A stretch of DNA of 16,384 bases from Alphaproteobacteria bacterium (GCA_029861675.1 JAOTYV010000078.1:1-16384); one strand, 5' to 3'. Counted from the first letter of the stretch, positions 1 through 8,532 are shown. Notes: generated from the letters alone by a model not told the origin. Translations and numbers: made by a program.

Positions 1-185
1 TAAGCCGGGACATGATCAAGGAAATGCAGGGCCTTCTCGGTGCGCAAGGGTACCGGGTCGGAACACCCGATGGCGTTGTCGGACCGCTCACCCGGTCGGC
101 GATTCGGGCGTTTCAGAAAACCAAGCGGCTGCCGGCCGACGGCTTTCCCAGCACCGACCTGCTGGACCAGTTGCGGGGTGGCTAA
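1..185 (+). CDS. Lytic murein transglycosylase, C-terminal peptidoglycan-binding domain (5' truncated)
   Basis: This is the last 60 or so codons of a gene that begins before the window. The frame runs from base 3 and ends at TAA 183-185. The visible peptide (SRDMIKEMQGLLGAQGYRVG and on, with GPLTRSAIRAFQK) is a classic peptidoglycan-binding type 1 domain: a three-helix fold with the DGVVGPLTRSAIRAFQ signature, ending directly after it. In alphaproteobacteria this arrangement at the C-terminus is typical of the MltB-like lytic murein transglycosylases, periplasmic enzymes that cleave glycan strands to 1,6-anhydromuropeptides. The following rlpA and dacA genes also act on the cell wall, which supports that reading. 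The catalytic domain lies outside the window, so the enzymatic assignment is inferred from domain type and context; another PG-binding hydrolase is possible. Confidence 0.8.
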   Translation, partial: SRDMIKEMQGLLGAQGYRVGTPDGVVGPLTRSAIRAFQKTKRLPADGFPSTDLLDQLRGG

Positions 186-250
186 CCTTCTCATTGCAGC
201 ATCGAAACTCAATGGATATAAACCGGACAGTGACCCAACATGAAGTGGTT

Positions 251-1252
251 ATGACGAAAGAGACCCACAACAGAATGCGGTGCCAGCCCATCCACCGGCA
301 TGTCGGCTGCGCCGTGCTGCTCTCCGTTGCAATCGCGATCAGCGGCTGCGCGGAAACCGAGTTCCTGGCCGGCTCCGTCAAGCGCATCTCGGGCGACCCC
401 TCGAAAGGCCGCTACAAAATTGGCTCGCCGTATCAAGTGGGCGGCGAATGGTACACGCCGAAAGTCGACTACCGTTACGATGAAACCGGCGTTGCGTCAT
501 GGTACGGCAAGGATTTTCACGGGAAGCCGACGGCCAACGGCGAAACCTTCGACATGAACGCCGTCAGCGCCGCCCATAAGACATTGCCGCTGCCGAGCAT
601 GGTGCGGGTGACCAATTTGGGCAATGGCCGTGTCATCAATGTACGCGTGAACGATCGCGGCCCTTTCAGCTCCGGCCGAATAATCGACCTGTCACGCAGC
701 GCCGCTCAATTACTGGGATTCGAGCGTCAGGGAACCGCCCTCGTGCGGGTTGAGATATTGCCGCGGGAGAGCCAGCGCATTGCGATGGGACTTACCGGTG
801 CGCCGACGCGCGTTGCCGATACGCATCCGGTGCCCAAAACCGCGCCCCGGGTGGCCGTGACCAGTAGGCAGCTTGAAGCCCCGCCGGGCGTTCGCGAGGC
901 GTATCCACCGACGCCGAATCACGCGGTCGCAGCGATCGCAAAGCCGACGCCGCCGGTCCAACGCACGCCGGCGAGACTGGCGAAGGTCGATGGTCAGGTG
1001 ATGACGGTACCGCTCGAGAAGGACCCGCAGGTATTCGTACAGGCCGGTGCATTTTCGGAATTTGCCAACGCCAACCGTGTCAAAGCGCTGTTGCAGACCA
1101 TAGCGCCAACGACGATCCGCCAGATCGACACGGCGGAGGCCCGGCTGTTCCGCGTGCGGCTCGGTCCGGTCGCGTCCATTGGCGATGCCGACCATCTGCT
1201 GGCCCGGGTGGTGGCGTCGGGTATACCGCAGGCGCGCATCGTGGTTGATTGA
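251..1252 (+). CDS. rlpA: Septal-ring lytic transglycosylase RlpA-family lipoprotein with SPOR domain
   Basis: RlpA proteins are outer-membrane lipoproteins that cleave glycan strands lacking stem peptides and gather at the division septum through a SPOR domain. With the ATG at 251 the product is 333 residues. A hydrophobic stretch (about 18-31) ends in an ISGC lipobox, with the lipidated Cys at 33. The double-psi beta-barrel follows, with the hallmark GVASWYGKDFHGKPTANGE (80-98), His109 and Asp135 in VNDRGPF, the two positions tied to catalysis in the family. A proline- and alanine-rich linker (about 180-257) leads to the C-terminal SPOR domain (about 258-333, starting near QVFVQAGAF). The start is uncertain: the frame is open from a TTG at 194 and an ATG at 212, and an ATG at 275 would give a shorter signal peptide behind an AAAGAGA motif. 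Sitting between a lytic transglycosylase and dacA fits a cell-wall role. Confidence 0.93.
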   Translation: MTKETHNRMRCQPIHRHVGCAVLLSVAIAISGCAETEFLAGSVKRISGDPSKGRYKIGSPYQVGGEWYTPKVDYRYDETGVASWYGKDFHGKPTANGETFDMNAVSAAHKTLPLPSMVRVTNLGNGRVINVRVNDRGPFSSGRIIDLSRSAAQLLGFERQGTALVRVEILPRESQRIAMGLTGAPTRVADTHPVPKTAPRVAVTSRQLEAPPGVREAYPPTPNHAVAAIAKPTPPVQRTPARLAKVDGQVMTVPLEKDPQVFVQAGAFSEFANANRVKALLQTIAPTTIRQIDTAEARLFRVRLGPVASIGDADHLLARVVASGIPQARIVVD

Positions 1253-1377
1253 CCACGGCCGGAGGATTTCCCAAATTTTGGCCACAATCGACCGTCATGT
1301 AACGCCCGTGAGTGTCGTTGTCTTCGGATCGGACACACGGCCATCGAATTCATGGGTTGGTTGAGGAAAGGGTAGGG

Positions 1378-2523
1378 ATGCGCTTCAGGATCAAGCACTT
1401 TTTGCTGATTATCGCCGCAATCATCGGGTTTGCGCCAGTCGCATTTACCGCGGCGGCGTTCGAGACCAAGGCCAAGCAAGTCATCATCGTCGACTACGAT
1501 ACCGGAACCGAATTGTTCGCCAAGGCCGCGGACGCGCCGATGGAACCGGCATCGATGACCAAGATGATGACCGTCTACCTCCTGTTCGAACAGTTGAAAA
1601 ACGGCAACCTGTCCCTCGAGGACACGCTGCTTGTCAGCAAGAAGGCCTGGAAGAAACCCGGATCGAAAATGTTCATCGAAGTTGGCAAGCGGATCAAGGT
1701 CGAGGACCTGATCCGCGGCATCGTCGTCCAGTCGGGCAACGACGCGTCAATCACCGTCGCGGAAGGATTGGCGGGAAGCGAAGCGGCGTTCGCCGAGCTG
1801 ATGACCAAGAAGGCGCGCGAATTGGGGATGGCCAATACGACGTTCCGCAATTCGTCCGGCTGGCCAGACAAGCAGCATGTTACCACCGCGCGTGATCTCG
1901 CCACTTTGGCGGTGGCGACCATCCGGGATTTTCCCGATTATTTTCATCATTATGCGGAAACGTCCTTTACCTATAACGGCATCAAGCAAGGCAACCGCAA
2001 CCCGCTCTTATACAAAAACATCGGCGCCGACGGGCTCAAGACCGGTCATACGGAACGCAGCGGATACGGCGTCGCAGCATCGGTCAAACGGGGCAAGCGT
2101 CGCGTGGTGCTGGTGGCGCATGGCATGAAATCGGTTCGGGAACGCAGCCGTGAGGCCGAGCGCCTGATCGATTGGAGCTACCGCGAATTCAACAGCTATC
2201 CCTTGCTCGCGGCGGCGGAAAAGGTAACCAACGCCCGGGTCTGGCTCGGCAGCGCTGAAACAGTGCCACTGCAGATCTCACGGGATCTGGTGGTGGTGAT
2301 GAAACGCAGCGCACGCCGGAAGCTCAAGGTCATCGCCAGGCTAGACGAGCCGGTGCCGGCGCCGATCAAAAAAGGCATGGAGATCGGTCGGCTCGTGGTC
2401 ACCGCGCCGGATCTCCAACCCATCGAACGGCCCCTAATCGCGGGCGCCGATGTCGGCTCGCTGGGGGCATTCGGTCGGCTGCAGGCGGCGGTGGGATATC
2501 TCATATGGGGGCCGGGCGACTGA
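1378..2523 (+). CDS. dacA: D-alanyl-D-alanine carboxypeptidase (penicillin-binding protein 5/6 type)
   Basis: This periplasmic serine peptidase removes the terminal D-Ala from peptidoglycan pentapeptides and so controls cross-linking. The start at 1378 is preceded by a purine-rich GAGGAAAGGG site and gives a 381-residue protein with a signal peptide (MRFRIKHFLLIIAAIIGF, cleavage near residue 26). All three penicillin-binding motifs are present: S59-M-T-K62 with the acylated serine, S119-G-N121, and K221-T-G223 in DGLKTGHTE. A PBP5-like beta-rich C-terminal domain follows from about residue 270 and ends in a hydrophobic, amphipathic tail (LQAAVGYLIWG) of the kind that anchors PBP5 proteins to the inner membrane. 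The frame extends upstream to 1312, but those 22 residues are hydrophilic and would bury the signal peptide. It lies 125 bases after rlpA, a gap in which I see no convincing promoter or terminator. Confidence 0.95.
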   Translation: MRFRIKHFLLIIAAIIGFAPVAFTAAAFETKAKQVIIVDYDTGTELFAKAADAPMEPASMTKMMTVYLLFEQLKNGNLSLEDTLLVSKKAWKKPGSKMFIEVGKRIKVEDLIRGIVVQSGNDASITVAEGLAGSEAAFAELMTKKARELGMANTTFRNSSGWPDKQHVTTARDLATLAVATIRDFPDYFHHYAETSFTYNGIKQGNRNPLLYKNIGADGLKTGHTERSGYGVAASVKRGKRRVVLVAHGMKSVRERSREAERLIDWSYREFNSYPLLAAAEKVTNARVWLGSAETVPLQISRDLVVVMKRSARRKLKVIARLDEPVPAPIKKGMEIGRLVVTAPDLQPIERPLIAGADVGSLGAFGRLQAAVGYLIWGPGD

Positions 2524-2538
2524 CGCTCGAACACGGCG

Positions 2539-3189
2539 ATGGTTGAAGGCGGACCGGGGCGCTTCATTACGTTCGAAGGCGGCGAGGGGGCCGGAAAGTC
2601 AACGCAGCTCAACCGTCTTGCGGATGCGATGACGTCCGCCGGCTATGCAGTGCTCAAGACCCGCGAACCGGGCGGCTCGCCGGGCGCCGAGTTAATCCGT
2701 GACCTGCTTGTGACGGGCGCGGTTGACCGGTGGGACGCGGAAAGCGAGCTGTTTCTGCATATCGCCGCACGCCGGGACCACGTGACATCAACCATCCGGC
2801 CGGCGCTTGAACAGGGGCACTGGGTGCTGTGCGACCGCTTCGCCGATTCGACCATGGCCTATCAAGGGTATGGTTTTAACCTTGGCCGGGAAACGGTGGC
2901 CACGGCGCACCGCTTGGCGCTGGGCGATTTCGATCCCGACCTGACATTGATCCTCGACCTGCCCGTTTCGGAGGGCCTCGCACGGGCGCGGGCGCGCGAT
3001 GGCGACGGCCAGAACCGGTATGAGCGGATGGAAATCGATTTTCATGAGCGGTTGCGCCGGGGATTTCTGGAGATTGCCCAACACGATCCGGACCGGTGCG
3101 CGGTGATCGACGCCAAAAAGGACGCCGATGCGGTCCATGCGGCTATACTGGGTGAAGTTGCCCGGCGTTTAAGCATCGATACTCTGTAG
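2539..3189 (+). CDS. tmk: Thymidylate kinase (dTMP kinase)
   Basis: This cytoplasmic kinase phosphorylates dTMP to dTDP with ATP, the step shared by de novo and salvage dTTP synthesis. The 216-residue length is usual for the family. The P-loop GGEGAGKS is at 14-21, the REPGGSPGAELIR nucleotide-binding segment starts near 42, and the DRFADSTMAYQGYG motif (99-112), which binds the dTMP and Mg site, is intact. A LID-like arginine-rich segment (RARARDGDGQNRYERM, about 149-164) is also present. It starts 15 bases after the dacA stop and ends 13 bases before holB. Pairing of tmk with holB is very common in bacteria and links dTTP supply with replication genes. Confidence 0.97.
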   Translation: MVEGGPGRFITFEGGEGAGKSTQLNRLADAMTSAGYAVLKTREPGGSPGAELIRDLLVTGAVDRWDAESELFLHIAARRDHVTSTIRPALEQGHWVLCDRFADSTMAYQGYGFNLGRETVATAHRLALGDFDPDLTLILDLPVSEGLARARARDGDGQNRYERMEIDFHERLRRGFLEIAQHDPDRCAVIDAKKDADAVHAAILGEVARRLSIDTL

Positions 3190-3202
3190 AGCAGACGATC
3201 CC

Positions 3203-4339
3203 ATGGCCCGAACCACCGACGACGAAGAAGACGATCCGCTCCATCCGCGGAACCGTTTCAGGTTGCGCGGCCATGCGGCGGCGGAATCGCGCCTGCTGGA
3301 GGCGGTACAATCCGGCCGGTTGCCGCATGCCTGGTTGATTTCCGGGCCGCGCGGCATCGGCAAGGCGACGCTCGCCTACCGATTCGCGCGATTCGTCCTG
3401 AACGGCGTCGGGAAACAGGACGACGGCCTGTTCGGCGACGCGTTGCCGCCGGTCGACTCGCTGGCGATACCGGCCGAGAACCCGGTGGCACAGCGCATTT
3501 CCGCGCGCGGCCACGCCGATTTGCGGGTCTTGGAGCCGGGCATGCCCCATCCCGATACCGGCCGCCCGACCCAGCAAATCGTGGTTTCGCAGGTGCGCAA
3601 GGCGATCCGGTTTACGAACATGACCTCGGCCGAGGGCGGGTGGCGCATCATCCTCGTCGATCCGGCGGACGCCCTGAACCCGAATGCGCAAAACGCCCTC
3701 CTGAAAAGCTTGGAAGAGCCGCCGCCGATGGCGCTGTTTCTCCTGACCTGCAACGCGCCGGGCCGGCTGCTGCCGACCATTCGCTCGCGCTGTAGCCAAT
3801 TGTTTCTGGAGCCCTTGAAGGACTCGGTCGTCCTCGAGTTGCTCGAGGAATACCGCCCCGATTTGTCCGTCGAAGACCGCTCGGCGCTTGCCGCCTTGGG
3901 CGAAGGTAGTATCGGCGATGCGATCGCACTCGCCGAGGCCGGGGGACTCGACCTCTACGGCACCATGGTTCGGCTGATGGGCACGCTCGACCGGCCGGAT
4001 ATCCCCGGCATCCAGGCGCTCGGCGACTCCGTGGGGCGGCGCGGCGCGGCAACCGATAGCTTCGCGACGCTGCGCGACCTGATCGGGCGATGGCTGGCCC
4101 GGTTGATCGTCTCGGCCGCGCAGGCGACCCCGCAGGCCGAGGTGGTCGCCGACGAATCCCGCATCAAGGAGCGCCTGCTGAGCCTGGCGCCGCTTGAACA
4201 ATGGCTTGAGGTATGGGAAAAGGTCACCCGCTTGCTCGAGCAGGCTGATAGCGCGAATCTCGACCGGAAACAGGCGGTTGTGAACGCCTTTCTGACAATT
4301 GCGGCAATCCTGGACGGTGGCCAAGCGCGGGCCCGCTGA
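3203..4339 (+). CDS. holB: DNA polymerase III delta' subunit (clamp loader)
   Basis: HolB is the stator of the clamp-loader complex that opens the beta sliding clamp and sets it on primed DNA. The 378-residue AAA+ protein shows a degenerate Walker A (GPRGIGKAT, 48-56), a Walker B region (IILVDPADALNP, 150-160), the NALLKSLEEPP motif (164-174) and the SRC motif (195-197) typical of gamma/delta' ATPases. The zinc-binding cysteine cluster that Escherichia coli delta' has just after Walker A is absent: there is no cysteine between residues 56 and 150. From what I know of the family, many alphaproteobacterial HolB proteins look like this. The C-terminal part is the helical collar domain. It lies 13 bases downstream of tmk and 26 bases before metG. 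Confidence 0.93.
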   Translation: MARTTDDEEDDPLHPRNRFRLRGHAAAESRLLEAVQSGRLPHAWLISGPRGIGKATLAYRFARFVLNGVGKQDDGLFGDALPPVDSLAIPAENPVAQRISARGHADLRVLEPGMPHPDTGRPTQQIVVSQVRKAIRFTNMTSAEGGWRIILVDPADALNPNAQNALLKSLEEPPPMALFLLTCNAPGRLLPTIRSRCSQLFLEPLKDSVVLELLEEYRPDLSVEDRSALAALGEGSIGDAIALAEAGGLDLYGTMVRLMGTLDRPDIPGIQALGDSVGRRGAATDSFATLRDLIGRWLARLIVSAAQATPQAEVVADESRIKERLLSLAPLEQWLEVWEKVTRLLEQADSANLDRKQAVVNAFLTIAAILDGGQARAR

Positions 4340-4365
4340 CGGACACCCGCTCGGAGACAACGACC

Positions 4366-5931
4366 ATGGCTGGCGGAATTAGCTATTACGTCACGACGCC
4401 GATCTACTACGTCAATGACGAACCGCATATTGGTCACGCCTACACCACACTCGCTTGTGATGTGCTCGCGCGGTTCAAGCGGCTTGATGGCCACGACGTC
4501 CTGTTCCTGACCGGCACGGATGAGCACGGCCAAAAGGTCGAAAAGGCCGCTGCCGACGCTGGCGTCGATCCACAAAGCTTCACCGACAAAATATCAGGCA
4601 ATTTCCGAAATCTTGCCGCGACCATGAATTTCAGCAACGACGACTTTATTCGCACGACCGAGGCTCGACACATTAACTCCAGCCAGGCGATTTGGCAGGC
4701 CATTGCGGCGAATAAGTCGCCAAAGGGTCAGGACAACATCTATCTCGGTAAGTACGCCGGCTGGTACGCGGTGCGCGACGAGGCGTTCTACGCCGAAGGT
4801 GAATTGGAGGAAGGTCCAGACGGACGCAAGTTGGCGCCATCCGGTGCAGAGGTCGAATGGGTAGAGGAACCGAGTTATTTCTTCCGCCTGTCGGACTGGC
4901 AGGATGCGTTGCTCGAGTTCTACGAGTCCAATCCAGACTCCGTCGCACCCAAGTCGCGCCACAATGAAGTAACCAGTTTCGTCAAAGGCGGCCTGAAGGA
5001 CCTGTCGATTTCGCGCACGACCTTCAAATGGGGTATTCCGGTACCGGGAGATGAGGCACACATCATGTATGTGTGGCTTGATGCGCTCACCAACTACATC
5101 ACCGCAGCGGGCTATCCGGACACGGGAAGCAAGAGCTTCGAGACATATTGGCCGGCCGATCTTCACATGGTGGGTAAGGATATCCTGCGCTTCCACGCGG
5201 TCTATTGGCCGGCGTTCCTCATGGCCGCGGGCATCGCGCCGCCGAAACGCGTGTTCGCGCATGGATGGTGGACCAACGAGGGAGAAAAGATATCCAAGTC
5301 GGTGGGTAACGTGATCGACCCTTTCGAACTGGTAGAAAAATACGGACTCGATCCTGTCCGGTATTTTCTGTTGCGCGAGGTGCCGTTCGGCAATGATGGC
5401 GACTTCTCCGATCAGGCCATGATCAACCGCATCAACAGCGACCTCGCCAACGATCTCGGCAATTTGTGCCAGCGGGTGTTGTCGATGACCGCCAAGAACT
5501 GCGATGGCAAAACGCCGGAACCGGGCGCCCTGACGCCGGACGACGAGGCGTTGCTCGACCAGGCCGCCGGGCTGCTGGAGAAATGCCGCGCGGCGTTCGA
5601 CGTACAGCAGTTCCACACCGCGTTGATCACGCTGTGGGAAGTCATTTCGGCCGCCAACCGCTATGTCGATGCCCAGGCACCGTGGGAGTTGCGCAAAAGC
5701 GATCCACCGAGGATGGCGACGGTGCTCTATGTCCTGGCCGAGACGATCCGCCGGCTGGGAATTCTGGTGCAGCCGTTCATGCCGCAATCCGCCGCGCGAA
5801 TCCTCGACCAGATTGCCGTGCCGGACGACGCTCGAAGCTTCGACGCGCTGGACTCAGCGCTCGTTCCCGGAACGCCGTTGCCGAAGCCAAACCCCGTCTT
5901 TCCCCGCTTTGTCGAAGAAGAAGACAGCTAG
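4366..5931 (+). CDS. metG: Methionyl-tRNA synthetase
   Basis: This class I synthetase charges tRNA-Met and initiator tRNA with methionine. The 521-residue protein begins with the Rossmann catalytic core: HIGH is perfect at 21-24 and the KMSKS loop reads KISKS at 308-312, followed by VGNVIDPF. The connective-peptide region (about 125-175, GKYAGWYAVRDEAFYAEGEL) lacks the zinc-knuckle cysteines, so this is the short, zinc-free form found in many alphaproteobacteria. The C-terminal half is the anticodon-binding helical bundle (about 385-500). No appended tRNA-binding (Trbp111-like) domain is present. A GGAGAC site precedes the ATG. tatD begins three bases after the stop, so the two are almost certainly cotranscribed. 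Confidence 0.97.
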   Translation: MAGGISYYVTTPIYYVNDEPHIGHAYTTLACDVLARFKRLDGHDVLFLTGTDEHGQKVEKAAADAGVDPQSFTDKISGNFRNLAATMNFSNDDFIRTTEARHINSSQAIWQAIAANKSPKGQDNIYLGKYAGWYAVRDEAFYAEGELEEGPDGRKLAPSGAEVEWVEEPSYFFRLSDWQDALLEFYESNPDSVAPKSRHNEVTSFVKGGLKDLSISRTTFKWGIPVPGDEAHIMYVWLDALTNYITAAGYPDTGSKSFETYWPADLHMVGKDILRFHAVYWPAFLMAAGIAPPKRVFAHGWWTNEGEKISKSVGNVIDPFELVEKYGLDPVRYFLLREVPFGNDGDFSDQAMINRINSDLANDLGNLCQRVLSMTAKNCDGKTPEPGALTPDDEALLDQAAGLLEKCRAAFDVQQFHTALITLWEVISAANRYVDAQAPWELRKSDPPRMATVLYVLAETIRRLGILVQPFMPQSAARILDQIAVPDDARSFDALDSALVPGTPLPKPNPVFPRFVEEEDS

Positions 5932-5934
5932 GCG

Positions 5935-6723
5935 ATGCTGGTCGACAGCCATTGTCATCTCGACTATCTCGCGCAGGATGGCGACCTCGACGACGTGGTC
6001 GACCGCGCCCGCCGCGCGGGCATTGGGCGGATGCTGACGATTTGCACCAAGATCAGCGAATTCAATCTCGTAACGGATATCGCCGGCACCTACGACGATG
6101 TCTGGTGCAGCGTCGGCATTCATCCTCATAACGTGGCGACGGAGGATGCCGTCACCGCCGCGACGTTGATTGAGCTGGCACGCGCGTCCCGGGTCGCCGG
6201 CATCGGCGAGACCGGCCTCGACTATTTCTATGACAACAGCCCGCGCGAGGATCAGCGCCGCAGTTTCCGCGCCCATATCGCCGCCGCCCGAGCGACCGGA
6301 TTGCCGCTGATCGTCCACACCCGCGACGCCGACGACGACACCGCCGGCATTCTGGAGGAGGAGTATGCCAAGGGGCCGTTTCGCGGCGTCATTCATTGCT
6401 TCAGCACCAGCCGGCAACTGGCGGAGCGGGCTGTTGAAATCGGCTTTTACATTTCGCTCTCTGGCATCCTGACCTTCAAGAAGGCCGACGAATTGCGCGA
6501 GACGGTGAGGGGGCTTCCGCTCGACCGTCTGCTGGTAGAGACCGACGCCCCCTATCTGGCGCCGATGCCCAACCGCGGGAAGCGTAACGAGCCGGCCTAT
6601 GTGGTCCACACGGCGGCACGGCTGGCGGAATTGATAGGCCTGGAGCCGGATGTATTGGCGGTGGCAACGACTGATAATTTCTTTCATCTTTTCAATTCTG
6701 TAGATCGGCCTTCTTCAAAATGA
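5935..6723 (+). CDS. TatD-family metal-dependent hydrolase (DNase)
   Basis: TatD/YcfH proteins are two-metal TIM-barrel hydrolases of the amidohydrolase superfamily, several of which act as 3'-5' exonucleases on DNA or RNA. The 262-residue protein has all the metal-ligand motifs: DSHCHLD (His6, His8), VGIHPH (60-65), GETGLDYFYD (Glu92), IVHTRDA (His128), IHCFS (His154) and VETDAPYLAP (Asp204). Its ATG is three bases after the metG stop. Its own stop overlaps the next start by ATGA, which suggests translational coupling. The metG-tatD-MBL order is widespread in alphaproteobacteria. Sequence alone does not separate the TatD, YcfH and YjjV subgroups, so I give no gene symbol. Confidence 0.94.
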   Translation: MLVDSHCHLDYLAQDGDLDDVVDRARRAGIGRMLTICTKISEFNLVTDIAGTYDDVWCSVGIHPHNVATEDAVTAATLIELARASRVAGIGETGLDYFYDNSPREDQRRSFRAHIAAARATGLPLIVHTRDADDDTAGILEEEYAKGPFRGVIHCFSTSRQLAERAVEIGFYISLSGILTFKKADELRETVRGLPLDRLLVETDAPYLAPMPNRGKRNEPAYVVHTAARLAELIGLEPDVLAVATTDNFFHLFNSVDRPSSK

Positions 6724-7487
6724 AGGTCACCGTCTTGGGCTGCGGCCCGTCGATCGGTGTGCCCGCGCTGGGCGGCCATTGGGGCGTTTGCGACCCGGAT
6801 GAGCCGCGCAATCGGCGGCTCCGCTCGTCCATTCTGGTCGAACACGACGACACGATCGTACTGATCGACACCACGCCGGATTGCCGTGCCCAACTCATGG
6901 CCGCCGGTGTCAGCCGGCTCGATGCGGTGCTCTACACCCATGCGCATGCGGATCATTGCCACGGCATCGACGACATGCGCTCGGTCAACATGGCCATGAA
7001 CGCGGATTTGCCGGCTTTCGGCAGTGCCGAAACATTGGCGTCGCTGGATCGGCGGTTCGGCTATGTCTTCGAGGCGTTGCGGCCGAACACGGGCTATTAC
7101 AAACCGAAGCTGACGCCGCACACGATCGACGGGCCGTTCGCCGTGGGCGGCGTCTCCATCGTGCCGTTCGAGCAAAACCACGGATTTTCCAAGACCCTCG
7201 GGTTCCGGTTCGGCTCGATGGCGTATTCGACCGACTTCGTCGAGCTGGACGATGCGGCGTTCGACGTCCTGGCGGGTGTCGAGACCTGGATCGTCGATAG
7301 TTTCCGGCGCACGCCGCATCCCACGCACACGCACCTCGAGCGGACGCTCGGCTACATCGCCCGCGTCAAACCGGCCCGCGCGGTGCTGACCCATATGGGC
7401 ACGGACATGGACTACGCGACGCTGTGCGCGGATCTGCCGGTGGGCGTGGAGCCCGCTTATGATGGGATGGTGGTGGAGGAGGGGTAG
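6720..7487 (+). CDS. MBL-fold metallohydrolase, PhnP-like
   Basis: This is a 255-residue metallo-beta-lactamase-fold hydrolase of the PhnP/ElaC-like (COG1235) type, which in other members cleaves cyclic phosphodiesters. The dinuclear metal motif HAHADHCHG (His74, His76, Asp78, His79, with His81 nearby) is complete; later likely ligands are His154, Asp172 in YSTDF, Asp193 and His225 in LTHMG. The N-terminal MKVTVLGCGPSIGVP is characteristic of the family. Its start overlaps the tatD stop as ATGA, so the two are probably translated together. No phosphonate (phn) genes are visible here, so the PhnP role in C-P lyase metabolism is not supported; a nucleotide or RNA processing job next to TatD is only a guess. 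Confidence 0.9.
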   Translation: MKVTVLGCGPSIGVPALGGHWGVCDPDEPRNRRLRSSILVEHDDTIVLIDTTPDCRAQLMAAGVSRLDAVLYTHAHADHCHGIDDMRSVNMAMNADLPAFGSAETLASLDRRFGYVFEALRPNTGYYKPKLTPHTIDGPFAVGGVSIVPFEQNHGFSKTLGFRFGSMAYSTDFVELDDAAFDVLAGVETWIVDSFRRTPHPTHTHLERTLGYIARVKPARAVLTHMGTDMDYATLCADLPVGVEPAYDGMVVEEG

Positions 7488-7604
7488 GGGGACCTCTCAC
7501 TCTATGCCCATCGTATCCCGTTCTGATCGCAACAATCGGGTGGCCCACTTCAACGGCCGCACCGATGATGCACTCCAGCCACCTATTTTGATGGGGGAGC
7601 CGAC

Positions 7605-8532
7605 ATGGCCGTCACGATCAACCGGGCAATGGGACCGCTGGAGTGGTTTCTATTGCTTTCCTTATCGATTCTCTGGGGCGGATCGTTCTTTTTCGTCGAT
7701 CTGATCGTTGATAGTTTGCCGCCGCTGACGATCGTCCTGTTGCGCGTCGGACTTGCGGCAATTGCTTTGAACAGTGTTCTCGTTTTTTTTCGGTCGAAGA
7801 ATGCCATGGGATGGCACTCTCTGGCGAAATTTCGCCGCCATGGGGTGCCTGAACGATTTGATCCCCTTCTGCCTGATTGTCTGGGGCCAGACGCAGATCG
7901 GCGGCGGCCTGGCCTCGATCCTCAATGCCACGACGCCGATCTTCACGGTGCTGGCCGCACACTGGTTCACGGTCGATGAAAAGTTAACAGGCGGACGGAG
8001 CCTCGGCGTGGCCCTGGGTTTTTCCGGTGTTGTCATCCTGATCGGAATCGATACGCTGTATTGCGCACAGGCCGACGGTTTCGCGCAATTGGCCGTCCTC
8101 GGCGGCGCGCTATCTTATGCGCTTGCCGGAATCTTCGGCCGCCGGTTTCATCGCCTCGATGTGACACCGGTGCAGACCGCGACCGGCCAATTGACGGTCT
8201 CCGCAGTCCTGTTGTTGCCGGTGGCTCTACTTGTCGAACAACCCTGGTCAATGCCAGTGCCGGATGCCGCGGCATTCGGTGCGGTTGCCGGGCTCGCGCT
8301 GTTGTCGACGGCGCTGGCCTACATCCTGTATTTCCGCATTCTCGCAACCGCCGGCGCGACCAATTTATTGCTGGTGACGTTTCTCATTCCGGTCAGCGCC
8401 ATTTCGCTCGGCGCATTCTTTCTCGGCGAACGCCTGGAATGGTTCCACTTGCTGGGGATGAGTTTGATTGGCGCCGGGCTGCTCGCCATAGATGGAAGAT
8501 TCGGCGCGCGCGTGCGCCATAGAATGTCATAG
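7605..8532 (+). pseudogene. EamA/DMT-family permease, split by a one-base frameshift
   Basis: DMT-superfamily EamA permeases are inner-membrane carriers with ten helices formed by two EamA repeats; substrates range from amino acids to metabolites and cannot be read from sequence. The first part (from ATG 7605, behind a GGGGGA site) gives helices 1 and 2 (WFLLLSLSILWGGSFFFVDL, then LTIVLLRVGLAAIALNSVLVFF). Past the T8 run that frame loses all family resemblance and stops at 7979. The next frame (+1) carries the rest: GRRMPWDGTLW, NDLIPFCLIVWGQTQI, ASILNATTPIFTVL and the complete second repeat to 8532. Skipping one T restores a protein of about 308 residues, the normal family length. The break may be a real mutation, a slippage-controlled switch or an assembly error; everything else in the gene looks intact. 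Confidence 0.85.
7783..7790 (+). repeat. Homopolymer T8 at the frameshift point of the permease gene
   Basis: Eight consecutive T residues lie exactly where the permease reading frame changes, between helix 2 (ending SVLVFF) and the loop GRRMPWDG. With seven T residues the gene would read straight through as LVFFGRRM. Homopolymers of this length are known sites for replication slippage, for RNA-polymerase slippage and for base-calling errors. Confidence 0.85.

Noticed and set aside
3203..4339. Loss of the zinc cysteines in HolB, and likewise in MetG (4366-5931), as a possible functional anomaly
   Set aside because: Zinc-free forms of both proteins are ordinary in alphaproteobacteria, and all other catalytic motifs are present.
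3143..4360. A 405-codon open frame on the minus strand opposite holB
   Set aside because: It is an antisense shadow in GC-rich DNA: the composition is arginine-heavy with no recognisable motif, whereas the + strand frame has every HolB motif.
4594..5787. A 397-codon open frame on the minus strand opposite metG
   Set aside because: It lies wholly within metG, which shows HIGH and KISKS motifs. The antisense product resembles no family I know and has no ribosome site.
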